Assembly: GCA_041661625.1 (NCBI GenBank)
Contig: JBAZUB010000001.1
Location: 1 to 64,000, forward strand
DNA: 64,000 bases
Origin: Patescibacteria group bacterium
GTDB taxonomy: Bacteria; Patescibacteriota; Patescibacteriia; JAHIZJ01
Reading direction: 5' to 3'
Positions 1-7,028 of the stretch are shown piece by piece. Both the position numbers and the translations under genes were made by a program. The notes beneath the pieces were generated by a model. The model was not told the DNA's origin. It searched no databases and was given only the letters and a program-made list of their open reading frames with translations. How positions within the stretch are numbered: the stretch's first letter is position 1; each line of letters starts with the position of its first letter.

Positions 1-723
1 AGCTACATCGGCAACGGCAACTTCACCAGCGGGGTCGCTTGTTGGACTCCGCGCTACATCAATCTCCAGTGGCCCGGTTTCACGGTTCAGGACGACCACT
101 CGGCTCGTCTGGATGTGAACGGTGGTCACAACTACTACGAGTACACCCTACTTCAACCCTGCGCTCCACTGCCGACGAACCGTCAATTGCAGCTTGACCT
201 CACCCTCGGTGCCGCTTCACCCTGCAGCGTCTTCATCGCCGTGGGTAGTGAAGCCAAACACAACTTCCATCTCTGGAAAGGGTACGCGCTAAGACGGCTC
301 GTGGACCTCCCGGTACACGAGACGATCACGGTGACGACCCCGAATCCAGTTGACACGCTCTACCTCTACGCTGGAAAGTCGACCAGCTCGGTGTGGGTGA
401 AACAGATCAGTCTGAAGGACGGGGCTACACAGTCAGTAGCCGAAGTCGCGGGCGATCTGGTGCTGGCACCCAATCCCATGAAGGGGGCGGGTACGGTCAT
501 GCGCCTCACTCTCGAAACACCTGCCAATGTCCTAGTCGAGGTCTACAATGTCTCGGGACAAAGAGTCCGCGTGCTCTACGACGGGCGGCTTCAACCGGGA
601 CCGCGGTCAATCTTCTGGGACGGCCAGGACGAGCACGGCACCAGAGTACCCAGCGGTCTCTACTTCACCCGTTGCCGGATGAACGAACGGACGTATACCA
701 AGACGTTGATCGTCGTCAGGTAG
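1..723 (+). CDS. C-terminal part of a secreted protein with FlgD-like/T9SS type A-like sorting domain (5' truncated)
   Basis: The frame is open from base 1, so the true start lies before the window; the GTG at 115 is internal. The last ~85 residues form a FlgD-like Ig / type A sorting fold: an LAPNPM entry, a VYNVSGQRVR strand, WDGQDEHGTRVPSGLYF, and a terminal basic strand ending TLIVVR. This domain is known from type IX secretion substrates and many surface proteins of outer-membrane phyla. The upstream part is a beta-rich domain I do not recognise. Codons are strongly C/G-ending (CTC, ACC, GTC), unlike the AT-richer NUDIX gene that follows, and an intrinsic terminator lies close behind. 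The compositional contrast suggests foreign origin or an assembly junction. No T9SS component is seen in the window. Confidence 0.8.
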   Translation, partial: SYIGNGNFTSGVACWTPRYINLQWPGFTVQDDHSARLDVNGGHNYYEYTLLQPCAPLPTNRQLQLDLTLGAASPCSVFIAVGSEAKHNFHLWKGYALRRLVDLPVHETITVTTPNPVDTLYLYAGKSTSSVWVKQISLKDGATQSVAEVAGDLVLAPNPMKGAGTVMRLTLETPANVLVEVYNVSGQRVRVLYDGRLQPGPRSIFWDGQDEHGTRVPSGLYFTRCRMNERTYTKTLIVVR

Positions 724-748
724 CGCCGCACCTTTTCACGTTCGCACG

Positions 749-774
749 GGACACAATCCAATGTGTCCTTTTCT
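749..774 (+). terminator. Intrinsic terminator of the truncated surface-protein gene
   Basis: A perfect 7-bp stem, GGACACA/TGTGTCC, with a 6-nt loop (ATCCAA) is followed by TTTTCT. It lies 26 bases after the TAG stop and separates this GC-rich gene from the CPR-style genes downstream. Confidence 0.75.
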
Positions 775-874
775 ATTAACACCACACTTGGTCGATGGGC
801 AATAATATAGTAAAATATAGCTGGCCACGCAAAGTTAATTAATACATCAGCGTTGCGTTGATTTATTTAAAGAC

Positions 875-1342
875 ATGAATATAAAAGATGGGTCGGTCAA
901 CATGGATTACCACGTTTCGCTGAAGCTTGTCTTGAAAAATAAGCTGGGCGAAGTCTTGTTATTGAAGGAGCCGGATGATAACTCAATGGCTGGGTATTAT
1001 GATTTGCCGGGTGGCCGGGTTACCAGGGGTGAAATAAATACTTCGTTAAGAAAAATAATTAAACGCGAAATAGCCGAGGAAATTGGCAGCCAGGTTAAGT
1101 ATTTGCTGAAAGAAATACCCGTGGCCACGGGTCGTCATGTTTATTATTCCAAGCGATCCCATCGTGATCAACATTTATTTTGGATAGTATTTGAGACCAA
1201 ATATTTAGGCGGTAAAATAAACGTATCTTTCGAGCACAAAGAGTACGCCTGGATCAAGATCACCAAACGTAATTACCAGAAATATTTCATACGCGGGCCA
1301 CTAGACAGTATGCATAATTACTTGTTTCATAAATTCGCGTAA
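875..1342 (+). CDS. NUDIX hydrolase
   Basis: 155-aa NUDIX-fold pyrophosphohydrolase, substrate unknown. The NUDIX box reads GGRVTRGE, then ten residues, then REIAEEIG. The canonical spacing between Glu and Arg-Glu is seven residues, so this box has three extra. I recall a CPR NUDIX subgroup with a similar longer box, so it need not be inactive. The general signature (Gly, Arg-Glu, Glu-Glu) is intact. The start is either ATG 875 or ATG 902 (MDYHVSLKLVLKN), the latter fitting the usual beginning of the fold; neither has a clear SD. Monocistronic; the next gene has its own -10 box. Confidence 0.8.
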   Translation: MNIKDGSVNMDYHVSLKLVLKNKLGEVLLLKEPDDNSMAGYYDLPGGRVTRGEINTSLRKIIKREIAEEIGSQVKYLLKEIPVATGRHVYYSKRSHRDQHLFWIVFETKYLGGKINVSFEHKEYAWIKITKRNYQKYFIRGPLDSMHNYLFHKFA

Positions 1343-1366
1343 CTTTATTCTACGACGAAGGTGGAG

Positions 1367-1372
1367 TATAAT
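1367..1372 (+). promoter_or_regulatory. -10 box (TATAAT) before the gene at 1405
   Basis: Consensus TATAAT just after the NUDIX stop. It predicts a leader of about 25-30 nt for the membrane protein gene. No good -35 hexamer is seen at 17 bp. Confidence 0.5.
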
Positions 1373-1404
1373 TACAAACAACAATATAAATACTTAGAAA
1401 TCCC

Positions 1405-2010
1405 ATGACCAACCCCCGCCTTAAACCTATCTATGGCATCCTAATATTGCTGGTTTTTGGTGTCGGCGGAATACTGGGCATCTATTACACCAGTCAACAG
1501 GACGCGCTGACTAATCCGGCCGGGGTCAACTGGGATAAACAGCCCGCACCGGCCAGCTCGGAACTTCTGATATACGCTCAGAATGATCAACTATATAATG
1601 TGACCGAGCATTCAATGGCGGTATCCAGTCAGTTTAATATTGAGGATCTTTATAACCAGTCGTCCGAATGCGGTACCAATTTGACGCGCGAACACTTCGC
1701 AGCATTGTTGGCGCAATTTAATGCCGATCGCGGAACCCAATATGAGTTTCGATACAAAGGTTCTAGCCAGGAACCGGCGTACTGGCGAGTGGTGGTGCTG
1801 CCGAACCGTCCCGCCTACGCCACATTGGCGGACTTCCAAAATGACTTCAACATCTGCATTGCCGGGGGCGAGACCTATCCTACTAAGATTACCAGCAATA
1901 ATCTAATGTTTGCCTCGAGTTGCGGTACGGGATTTGACGATGGATCGGGCGTACTGCACGGTTGTGGCATCATAAGAGAAGCGGTCGAGCCGACACTGCA
2001 AATGAAATAA
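1405..2010 (+). CDS. Membrane-anchored protein of unknown function
   Basis: 201 aa. A single N-terminal hydrophobic segment (about residues 9-28, YGILILLVFGVGGILGIYY) is followed by an extracytoplasmic domain of about 170 residues. That domain has four cysteines (in SSECGTN, DFNICIAGG, ASSCGTG and HGCGIIR) that could form two disulfides, fitting an exported fold. No family recognised. ATG 1405 lies about 33 bases after a TATAAT box and has no SD. Appears monocistronic. Confidence 0.7.
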   Translation: MTNPRLKPIYGILILLVFGVGGILGIYYTSQQDALTNPAGVNWDKQPAPASSELLIYAQNDQLYNVTEHSMAVSSQFNIEDLYNQSSECGTNLTREHFAALLAQFNADRGTQYEFRYKGSSQEPAYWRVVVLPNRPAYATLADFQNDFNICIAGGETYPTKITSNNLMFASSCGTGFDDGSGVLHGCGIIREAVEPTLQMK

Positions 2011-2040
2011 CAGATAATTAATATGTCAAACAACCTGCCA

Positions 2041-2069
2041 TTGACAACGATGTCAGTTTTTGATAAGGT
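2041..2069 (+). promoter_or_regulatory. Candidate promoter for the epimerase-like gene
   Basis: TTGACA at 2041-2046, 17 bp spacer, then TAAGGT at 2064-2069. The spacer holds a small palindrome, TGACA-ACGA-TGTCA, at 2042-2055. The -10 is a weak match, so the assignment is tentative. It would give a leader of about 140 nt. Confidence 0.4.
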
Positions 2070-2099
2070 GTTGAATCAAATATGGTTCTTTTTGCATAC

Positions 2100-2194
2100 C
2101 TCGATAGCGAAGTGACTGGGTAAAATATTCTAGTTACTTCGCTGTCGAGATATCCCGGCAATTAGCTGGGTACGACTGCGATGGAAGCACAGTC
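2100..2194 (+). promoter_or_regulatory. Structured 5' leader: three consecutive hairpins
   Basis: Three hairpins fill the leader before the gene at 2215. Hairpin 1 has 18-nt arms at 2100-2117 and 2132-2149, nearly complementary, with a 14-nt AT-rich loop. Hairpin 2 is CCCGGC/GCTGGG at 2154-2170. Hairpin 3 is GACTG/CAGTC at 2174-2194. The SD (GGGAGGAG, 2204-2211) follows directly. None of the hairpins has a T-run, so this is not a simple terminator. It matches no riboswitch class I recognise. Confidence 0.5.
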
Positions 2195-2214
2195 AGCCAA
2201 ATTGGGAGGAGCCG

Positions 2215-2976
2215 ATGTACATTAGAAAAGGGCAGATGCTGGCTCACGTTACCGACCAGGGCGGCTCAGTCACGTTCTGGGCGTATGGCGAACATACGCT
2301 ACTCGGACCTATACGGCAAGTTCAAACTGCCGATGGGCTCAGATTACGTGGGGACTCGCATTGGTGTTTCCCCCAGCTGGGAAGGCCGCCCGCGGGTGAA
2401 CTATTCCAGGGCTGGCCGGATCACGGACCGTTACGTCATCTAGGTATGAAGGTGTGCTGTAGCGATCAAAACGCCGTTAGCTACAGCGGTGAACTGCGTC
2501 TCGGCAGACAGCCCGGGTGGATTTGCGACCTGAGAACTATCAACAGGCTGACTCAAGAATACGAAGACGTAGAGCCGAATATGCTGGAAGTCAGGTTGGG
2601 GATCAAGAATATGTCACAACAGACTGTTCCTAGGATGCCCGTATTGCCGGCATTGCACTCATACCTCAACGTGGCTGGCGGAGCCGTACTGAAGATTGGT
2701 GGGCGGGCAATTGACTTCGGTATCGGTGCTTTCGGACCACTAGTTGTGCGTCGTGAAGTTCCAATCGTGCTGGAGCGGGCGATTGGTCAGGTGACCATCT
2801 GCCCCAGCAGCAACTGTGAATCGGTGGTGATCTGGACCGATCAAGCCAGTTTGTACTTGGGCGTTGAGCTCGTGTTCGGTGGCGCACCGGGATCATTCAA
2901 CACCCCGGAGGGCTACACCATCGGTACTTTGGTGAATATGTACTGTACGGTCGCGTTCCAGTTCGTGCCGGCCTAG
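2215..2976 (+). CDS. Aldose 1-epimerase-like (galactose mutarotase fold) protein
   Basis: 253 aa; probably interconverts sugar anomers or binds a hexose (phosphate). Family landmarks are RGDSHWCFPQLG near residue 45, equivalent to the G-x-P-x-x-F-P segment of hexose-6-phosphate epimerases; a central LPALHSYLNV like the conserved His-x-Tyr/Phe motif; and TPEGYTIGTL near the C-terminus where the family has its late catalytic region. It is all-beta and lacks a signal peptide. The strong SD (GGGAGGAG, 4 nt before ATG) and balanced codons differ from the SD-less neighbours, and an intrinsic terminator follows immediately. It is a self-contained unit with a structured leader. Family placement is fairly sure; substrate is unknown. 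Confidence 0.65.
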   Translation: MYIRKGQMLAHVTDQGGSVTFWAYGEHTLLGPIRQVQTADGLRLRGDSHWCFPQLGRPPAGELFQGWPDHGPLRHLGMKVCCSDQNAVSYSGELRLGRQPGWICDLRTINRLTQEYEDVEPNMLEVRLGIKNMSQQTVPRMPVLPALHSYLNVAGGAVLKIGGRAIDFGIGAFGPLVVRREVPIVLERAIGQVTICPSSNCESVVIWTDQASLYLGVELVFGGAPGSFNTPEGYTIGTLVNMYCTVAFQFVPA

Positions 2977-2981
2977 TCGAT

Positions 2982-3018
2982 AGCCTCAAAGCGTTGATAG
3001 CGACGCGATGAGGCTTTT
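2982..3018 (+). terminator. Intrinsic terminator after the epimerase-like gene
   Basis: AGCCTCA (2982-2988) pairs with TGAGGCT (3009-3015), with an inner GCGT/ACGC pairing, followed by TTTTAT. It starts 6 bases after the stop. Confidence 0.75.
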
Positions 3019-3110
3019 ATATTTTGGGTAGCAAAATAGACCGGAACCCCAACAGCTCGGGATTGTCTTTGGCAGACAAGTAAGATTAACCCGGCATGTC
3101 CGATATACAA

Positions 3111-3116
3111 TATAAT
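3111..3116 (+). promoter_or_regulatory. -10 box (TATAAT) before the pilin-like gene
   Basis: TATAAT lies 35 bases before ATG 3152, within AT-rich sequence. No strong -35 is visible. Confidence 0.45.
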
Positions 3117-3151
3117 ACAGAAAAATCATTATTTATTGACGATAACATATT

Positions 3152-3550
3152 ATGTCCATATTATATGGCTCTAATTTAAATCAGAACAGGCTAGAACTGC
3201 CTAGCCAAATCCATGCAAGCTCGTACGTATCGCCACACGCCGCCAGTATATCACTGGCGCTGAATGTAGAAGATATTACCAACGTCGGAGGGCAGTTGGG
3301 TTTGCCGACCAGCGATCCTGTCACAACGGTGTTGAATTTGATTCAGTACGCGCTCAGCCTGCTGGGAATAATCGCCGTGATAATGGTGATTATCGGCGGG
3401 TTTATGTGGCTGATGTCATTGGGTAACGAGGATCGTCTGGTCATGGCGAAACGGACTATTTCCGGAGCCATAGTCGGACTGGTTATTGTGTTGCCATCTT
3501 GGGCGATAGTCAGCTACATCATTAATGGCGTGAACACCGCGGCCAACTAG
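3152..3550 (+). CDS. T4SS_pilin (VirB2/TrbC-like) small membrane protein
   Basis: 132 aa. After a variable N-terminal ~55 residues come two transmembrane helices (about 68-90, IQYALSLLGIIAVIMVIIGG, and 105-125, ISGAIVGLVIVLPSWAIVSY) joined by a short loop GNEDRLVMAKRT. This matches the CPR pattern annotated as type IV secretion system pilin (PF18895): two TMs, loop with a K-R pair, and a conserved A-x-x-G-L-x-I in helix 2. The function in CPR is unproven; a cell-surface appendage or membrane channel is the usual guess. No other T4SS gene lies nearby. Confidence 0.75.
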   Translation: MSILYGSNLNQNRLELPSQIHASSYVSPHAASISLALNVEDITNVGGQLGLPTSDPVTTVLNLIQYALSLLGIIAVIMVIIGGFMWLMSLGNEDRLVMAKRTISGAIVGLVIVLPSWAIVSYIINGVNTAAN

Positions 3551-3576
3551 GCGCGCGATTTTAGTCGGCGCGCTTA
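3551..3576 (+). terminator. Hairpin after the pilin-like gene
   Basis: GCGCGC (3551-3556) and GCGCGC (3568-3573) can pair around a GATTTTAGTCG loop directly after the stop codon. The T-tail is poor (TTAT), so this may be only an mRNA end structure. Confidence 0.4.
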
Positions 3577-3629
3577 TCAACCAGACCGAAATCTGATAAA
3601 ATACCCGTATTACCACAACGGTGCAAACA

Positions 3630-4514
3630 ATGGGAATTCTGTACAAAGTCATTCGGGATATTGTAATCATCGTTGTACTAGCGGCGCTGGCTGTTTCGGG
3701 TTACACGTTTTTCAATCAATCCCATCCGGTTATGGTCAAAGATGACCGCAATCCTAGCCATACCAAGCTGGCTTTTGAAACTATCGACTTCAAAAGCACC
3801 GATGACAAGGCATTAAAGGGCTGGTTTATCCCGGCTACAAACCAGGATGCCGGTCCCAAGCCGACCATTGTGGTGGCGCACGGATTGAGCCTGTCGAAAG
3901 CCCAGTCGCTCGACTGGTCATACTATCTGGCCGATCAATACAATTTGTTTTTGTTCGATTTCCGAGGACATGGAGAAAGCGCTCCGTCAGTCACTACGTA
4001 TGGTGACAAGGAAACCAAAGATCTGATTGGCGCGGTCAACTATGTCGCCAGTCGTAACGACGTGAATAAAGATCGGATCGGTGTCTTCGGTTATGATATG
4101 GGTGCCAGTGCCGTTTTACTGGGCGCCCGAGATTTACCGAACGTGAAGGCGATCGTGGCCGATAGCCCGCGCGCCCGGTTGAGCGACGAATTTTGGCATT
4201 GGTTCGATCAGTACAAGATAGCGCGGCGACCCTTGACAGTGCTGGCTGAACTCTGGTCAATTGCGTTCCGCGGGTCCAATCCGTATCTGGCCGCACCAGC
4301 GGACAAGATCGAGTCGATTAACCAGCCGATCTTTTTAATCGGAGCCGATGGTGATGAATTCGGGTCAGGTGCGACGGTTCGGGCGATGAAGCCACGGCTG
4401 CAAGCCGAGAAATCGCTCGTGTGGACGGTGGCGGGTAGTTATGAAACCCTGTTCAGCGGGCATCGAGACGAGTACAAACAAATAATAAGAGACTTTTTCA
4501 AAGATACTCTTTAA
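3630..4514 (+). CDS. Membrane-anchored alpha/beta hydrolase with Asp at the nucleophile position
   Basis: 294 aa from ATG 3630; an in-frame GTG at 3621 would add three residues. Residues 5-25 (YKVIRDIVIIVVLAALAVSGY) form a membrane anchor. The alpha/beta hydrolase fold follows: oxyanion-hole segment VVAHGLSLSK, FDFRGHGES, the nucleophile elbow GVFGYDMGAS, a late acidic residue in LIGADGDEF and a late histidine in FSGHRDEY. The elbow is G-Y-D-M-G where esterases of this YqkD-like group have G-x-S-x-G. Asp nucleophiles are known in haloalkane dehalogenases and epoxide hydrolases. So it is either a different chemistry or an inactivated esterase. It precedes pgk but seems a separate unit, since pgk has its own promoter. 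Confidence 0.75.
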   Translation: MGILYKVIRDIVIIVVLAALAVSGYTFFNQSHPVMVKDDRNPSHTKLAFETIDFKSTDDKALKGWFIPATNQDAGPKPTIVVAHGLSLSKAQSLDWSYYLADQYNLFLFDFRGHGESAPSVTTYGDKETKDLIGAVNYVASRNDVNKDRIGVFGYDMGASAVLLGARDLPNVKAIVADSPRARLSDEFWHWFDQYKIARRPLTVLAELWSIAFRGSNPYLAAPADKIESINQPIFLIGADGDEFGSGATVRAMKPRLQAEKSLVWTVAGSYETLFSGHRDEYKQIIRDFFKDTL

Positions 4515-4527
4515 ACTTCGGTGGCAT

Positions 4528-4557
4528 TTGTTGATGGGGTCGGTTTTGTGTTATAAT
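4528..4557 (+). promoter_or_regulatory. Promoter of the glycolytic operon
   Basis: TTGTTG (4528-4533), 18-bp spacer, consensus TATAAT (4552-4557). The first usable start codon, GTG 4564, is exactly 6 nt after the -10, so transcript and protein starts would coincide (leaderless). Starting pgk at the upstream ATG 4534 would put the promoter inside the gene. Confidence 0.6.
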
Positions 4558-4563
4558 AAATTC

Positions 4564-5754
4564 GTGCCAACACCGACATTGAATAAATCCAAAATAAGGA
4601 ATGCCCGCGTATTATATCGGGTGGCCTATGATGTGCCGCTAAAACAGCGGGGCAGCCATTTTGTGGTACAGGACGACTCCAGAATACGCGCATCATTGCC
4701 GACCTTGCGCTATTTAATACAACAACGCTGCAAAATCGTTATTCTGACTTGGGCCGGAAGGCCAGATGGAGAAGTGATTGAAAAGTACAAACTCGACCCA
4801 GTAGCCAAAAAGCTGACAGCTTTATTGCGCTACCCGGTCAAAAAGCTAAATGATTGCGTCGGACCAGCCGTATCATCAGCCGTGGCCGGAATGAAACCGG
4901 GCGAGGTAGTATTGTTGGAAAATGTCCGTTTTCATCCCGAAGAAGAGACTAAGTCGGTCAAGTTCATGAAGCAACTGGCCGCGCTGGGCGATGTGCAAGT
5001 TTTTGACGCTTTTGCCCAGGCGCATCGTAATGTAGCGTCGATCGTCGGTCCGCAAAAGTATCTTCCGACCGTATCCGGGTTCACGGTCGAACGTGAAGTG
5101 TCGACCCTGAGCCGGATGATGCGCCAACCCAAGCGGCCTTTCGTGGCCATTATCGGCGGTGCCAAGATCGAAGATAAAGTGGCGCTGGTGACGAAATTGC
5201 TGTCCATTGCGGATTATGTGTTACTGGGTGGCATGTCGGCCAATACAATTCTGCAGATAAAGGGTCTGCAGGTGGGAAAATCGCGGGTCAGCAACGAAGC
5301 GGTCAAAGTGGCGCGCCGGCTTGAATTGACCAATAATAAGCTGAAAATACCGGTCGATGTGATCACGGCCACTCGGATTAGTCCGTCAGAGCGAACAACT
5401 TTGCGCGCCGTCAGCAATGTAAAGTCCAACGAACTATTGCTTGATATTGGGCCAGATACGGTAAAACTGTATGCCAACATTATTAAACAAGCCAAAACAG
5501 TGCTCTGGAGCGGTCCGATGGGTTATTTTGAGATGCCGCAGTTTGCCAAAGGTACCATTGCGATCGCGCGAGCCATAGCTCGGATCAAAGGCGAGACGAT
5601 TGTGGGCGGCGGCGACACTGAAGCCGCGCTGGAGCTTTCCGGCGTCGAAAAACGCATCGATTTCATATCCACTGGCGGTGGCGCCATGCTGGAATATTTA
5701 GCCGGTAAATCATTGCCCGGTTTAAAATACTTAAAATTATCAACCCATTCCTAA
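4564..5754 (+). CDS. pgk: Phosphoglycerate kinase
   Basis: Transfers phosphate between 1,3-bisphosphoglycerate and ADP. 396 aa from GTG 4564, the usual family length. Recognisable blocks in order: DDSRIRASLPTLRYL, AGRPDGEVIEKY, ENVRFHPEEE, DAFAQAHRNVASI, GGAKIEDKV, GPDTVKLY, WSGPMGYFE, GGGDTEAALE and STGGGAMLEYL. Oddities: the N-terminal substrate loop, usually RVDFNVPL, reads RVAYDVPL, losing the 3-phosphoglycerate-binding Asp and changing Asn to Asp; the usual SHLGRP reads TWAGRP. The second change I believe is common in CPR; the first deserves checking. First gene of a tight operon with eno and gpmI (2-base gap to eno). Confidence 0.93.
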   Translation: MPTPTLNKSKIRNARVLYRVAYDVPLKQRGSHFVVQDDSRIRASLPTLRYLIQQRCKIVILTWAGRPDGEVIEKYKLDPVAKKLTALLRYPVKKLNDCVGPAVSSAVAGMKPGEVVLLENVRFHPEEETKSVKFMKQLAALGDVQVFDAFAQAHRNVASIVGPQKYLPTVSGFTVEREVSTLSRMMRQPKRPFVAIIGGAKIEDKVALVTKLLSIADYVLLGGMSANTILQIKGLQVGKSRVSNEAVKVARRLELTNNKLKIPVDVITATRISPSERTTLRAVSNVKSNELLLDIGPDTVKLYANIIKQAKTVLWSGPMGYFEMPQFAKGTIAIARAIARIKGETIVGGGDTEAALELSGVEKRIDFISTGGGAMLEYLAGKSLPGLKYLKLSTHS

Positions 5755-5756
5755 AT

Positions 5757-7028
5757 ATGTCGAATCTGAAGATCAAATCAATATCGGCGCATGAGATTCT
5801 TGATTCCCGTGGCGACCCAACCGTCCAAACAACTGTCAGATTAAACAACGGCACGACTGGCGTTGCCGCGGTGCCGTCGGGCGCGTCAAAGGGCTCAAGC
5901 GAAGCCTGGGAGTTGCGGGATGGTGACGCCAAGCGCTACGGCGGGCTGGGCGTGCTTAAGGCCTGCCATCATGTGAATACAATTATTTCAAAGACATTGG
6001 CTGGTATGAATCCAGCTGATCAGCGCTTGATCGACCATCGAATGATTGAGCTGGATGGCACGGTCAACAAGTCACGTTTGGGCGCCAACGCCATATTGTC
6101 GGTTTCAATGGCCGTGGCTAGAGCGGCTGCCCAGTCAAAATCGGAGCCGTTACACAAACGAATCGCCAGTTTAGCGCGTCTGACAAAAGTGCCGTTAAAA
6201 ATACCCACGCCGATATTCAACGTATTCAACGGCGGCAAGCATGCCGACACCAACATTGATTTGCAGGAATTCTGGCTGGTGCCGGTTGGCCCCAAGTCAA
6301 TCGCCGACCGGGTGCGACTCGGCGCCGAAGTTTTTCACGCTTTGAAAGACGTGATCCATAAAGACGGCCGGGATACCGACGTGGGCAATGAGGGCGGTTA
6401 CGCCCCCACCGTCGATCGTACCACCCAGGTATTTGATTGGATGATGACTGCCATCCGGTTGGCTGGTTATCGTCCCGGGATTGACGTTGGTTTGGGTGTC
6501 GATGCCGGCTCGACGACTTTCTACAACCCTAAGCTCAATCGGTATCAACTATCGGCTGATCAGCGGAGTTACACTACGGCTGAATTAATCAAGCTTTATC
6601 AGCAGTGGGCGAGTAAATATCCCATCCGTTGGTTGGAGGATGGCTTGCGTGAAGGGGATTGGACCGGTTGGCGGCAGCTAACGGTGACGCTGGGTCGCCG
6701 GATGACCTTGATCGGTGACGACTTGTTGTGCACCAATGTTCGATTATTGCGGCAGGCGATTGACGCCAAGGTGGCTAACGCGCTGCTGGTGAAGCTCAAT
6801 CAAATTGGCACGCTCAGCGAAACAATCGATGCCGTACTACTGGCCAAAAAAAATAAATATCAAGTATTCGTGTCGCACCGTTCGGGTGAGACCGCCGATG
6901 ATTTCATTGCCGACCTAGCGGTGGGTATAAGAGCGGAGTATATCAAAGCCGGGGCACCATCCCGAGGCGAACGGGTAGTTAAATACAATCGACTGATGGC
7001 CATAGCTGACGAGTTAAAAAAGATCTAG
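5757..7028 (+). CDS. eno: Enolase
   Basis: Converts 2-phosphoglycerate to phosphoenolpyruvate. 423 aa, full length. Motifs: HEILDSRGDPT at the N-terminus (the usual SRGNPT has Asp for Asn), the substrate loop GAS, GNEGGYAP, metal ligands in VGLGVDAGS, WLEDGL and IGDDLLCTN, the catalytic lysine in LLVKLNQIGTL, and SHRSGETADDFIADLAVG. Two bases after pgk; its stop overlaps the gpmI start (TAGTG). Complete and probably active. Confidence 0.95.
   Translation: MSNLKIKSISAHEILDSRGDPTVQTTVRLNNGTTGVAAVPSGASKGSSEAWELRDGDAKRYGGLGVLKACHHVNTIISKTLAGMNPADQRLIDHRMIELDGTVNKSRLGANAILSVSMAVARAAAQSKSEPLHKRIASLARLTKVPLKIPTPIFNVFNGGKHADTNIDLQEFWLVPVGPKSIADRVRLGAEVFHALKDVIHKDGRDTDVGNEGGYAPTVDRTTQVFDWMMTAIRLAGYRPGIDVGLGVDAGSTTFYNPKLNRYQLSADQRSYTTAELIKLYQQWASKYPIRWLEDGLREGDWTGWRQLTVTLGRRMTLIGDDLLCTNVRLLRQAIDAKVANALLVKLNQIGTLSETIDAVLLAKKNKYQVFVSHRSGETADDFIADLAVGIRAEYIKAGAPSRGERVVKYNRLMAIADELKKI

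Noticed and set aside
393..779. 128-aa + strand ORF overlapping the first gene
   Set aside because: Out of frame with the clear FlgD-like domain and runs through the terminator.
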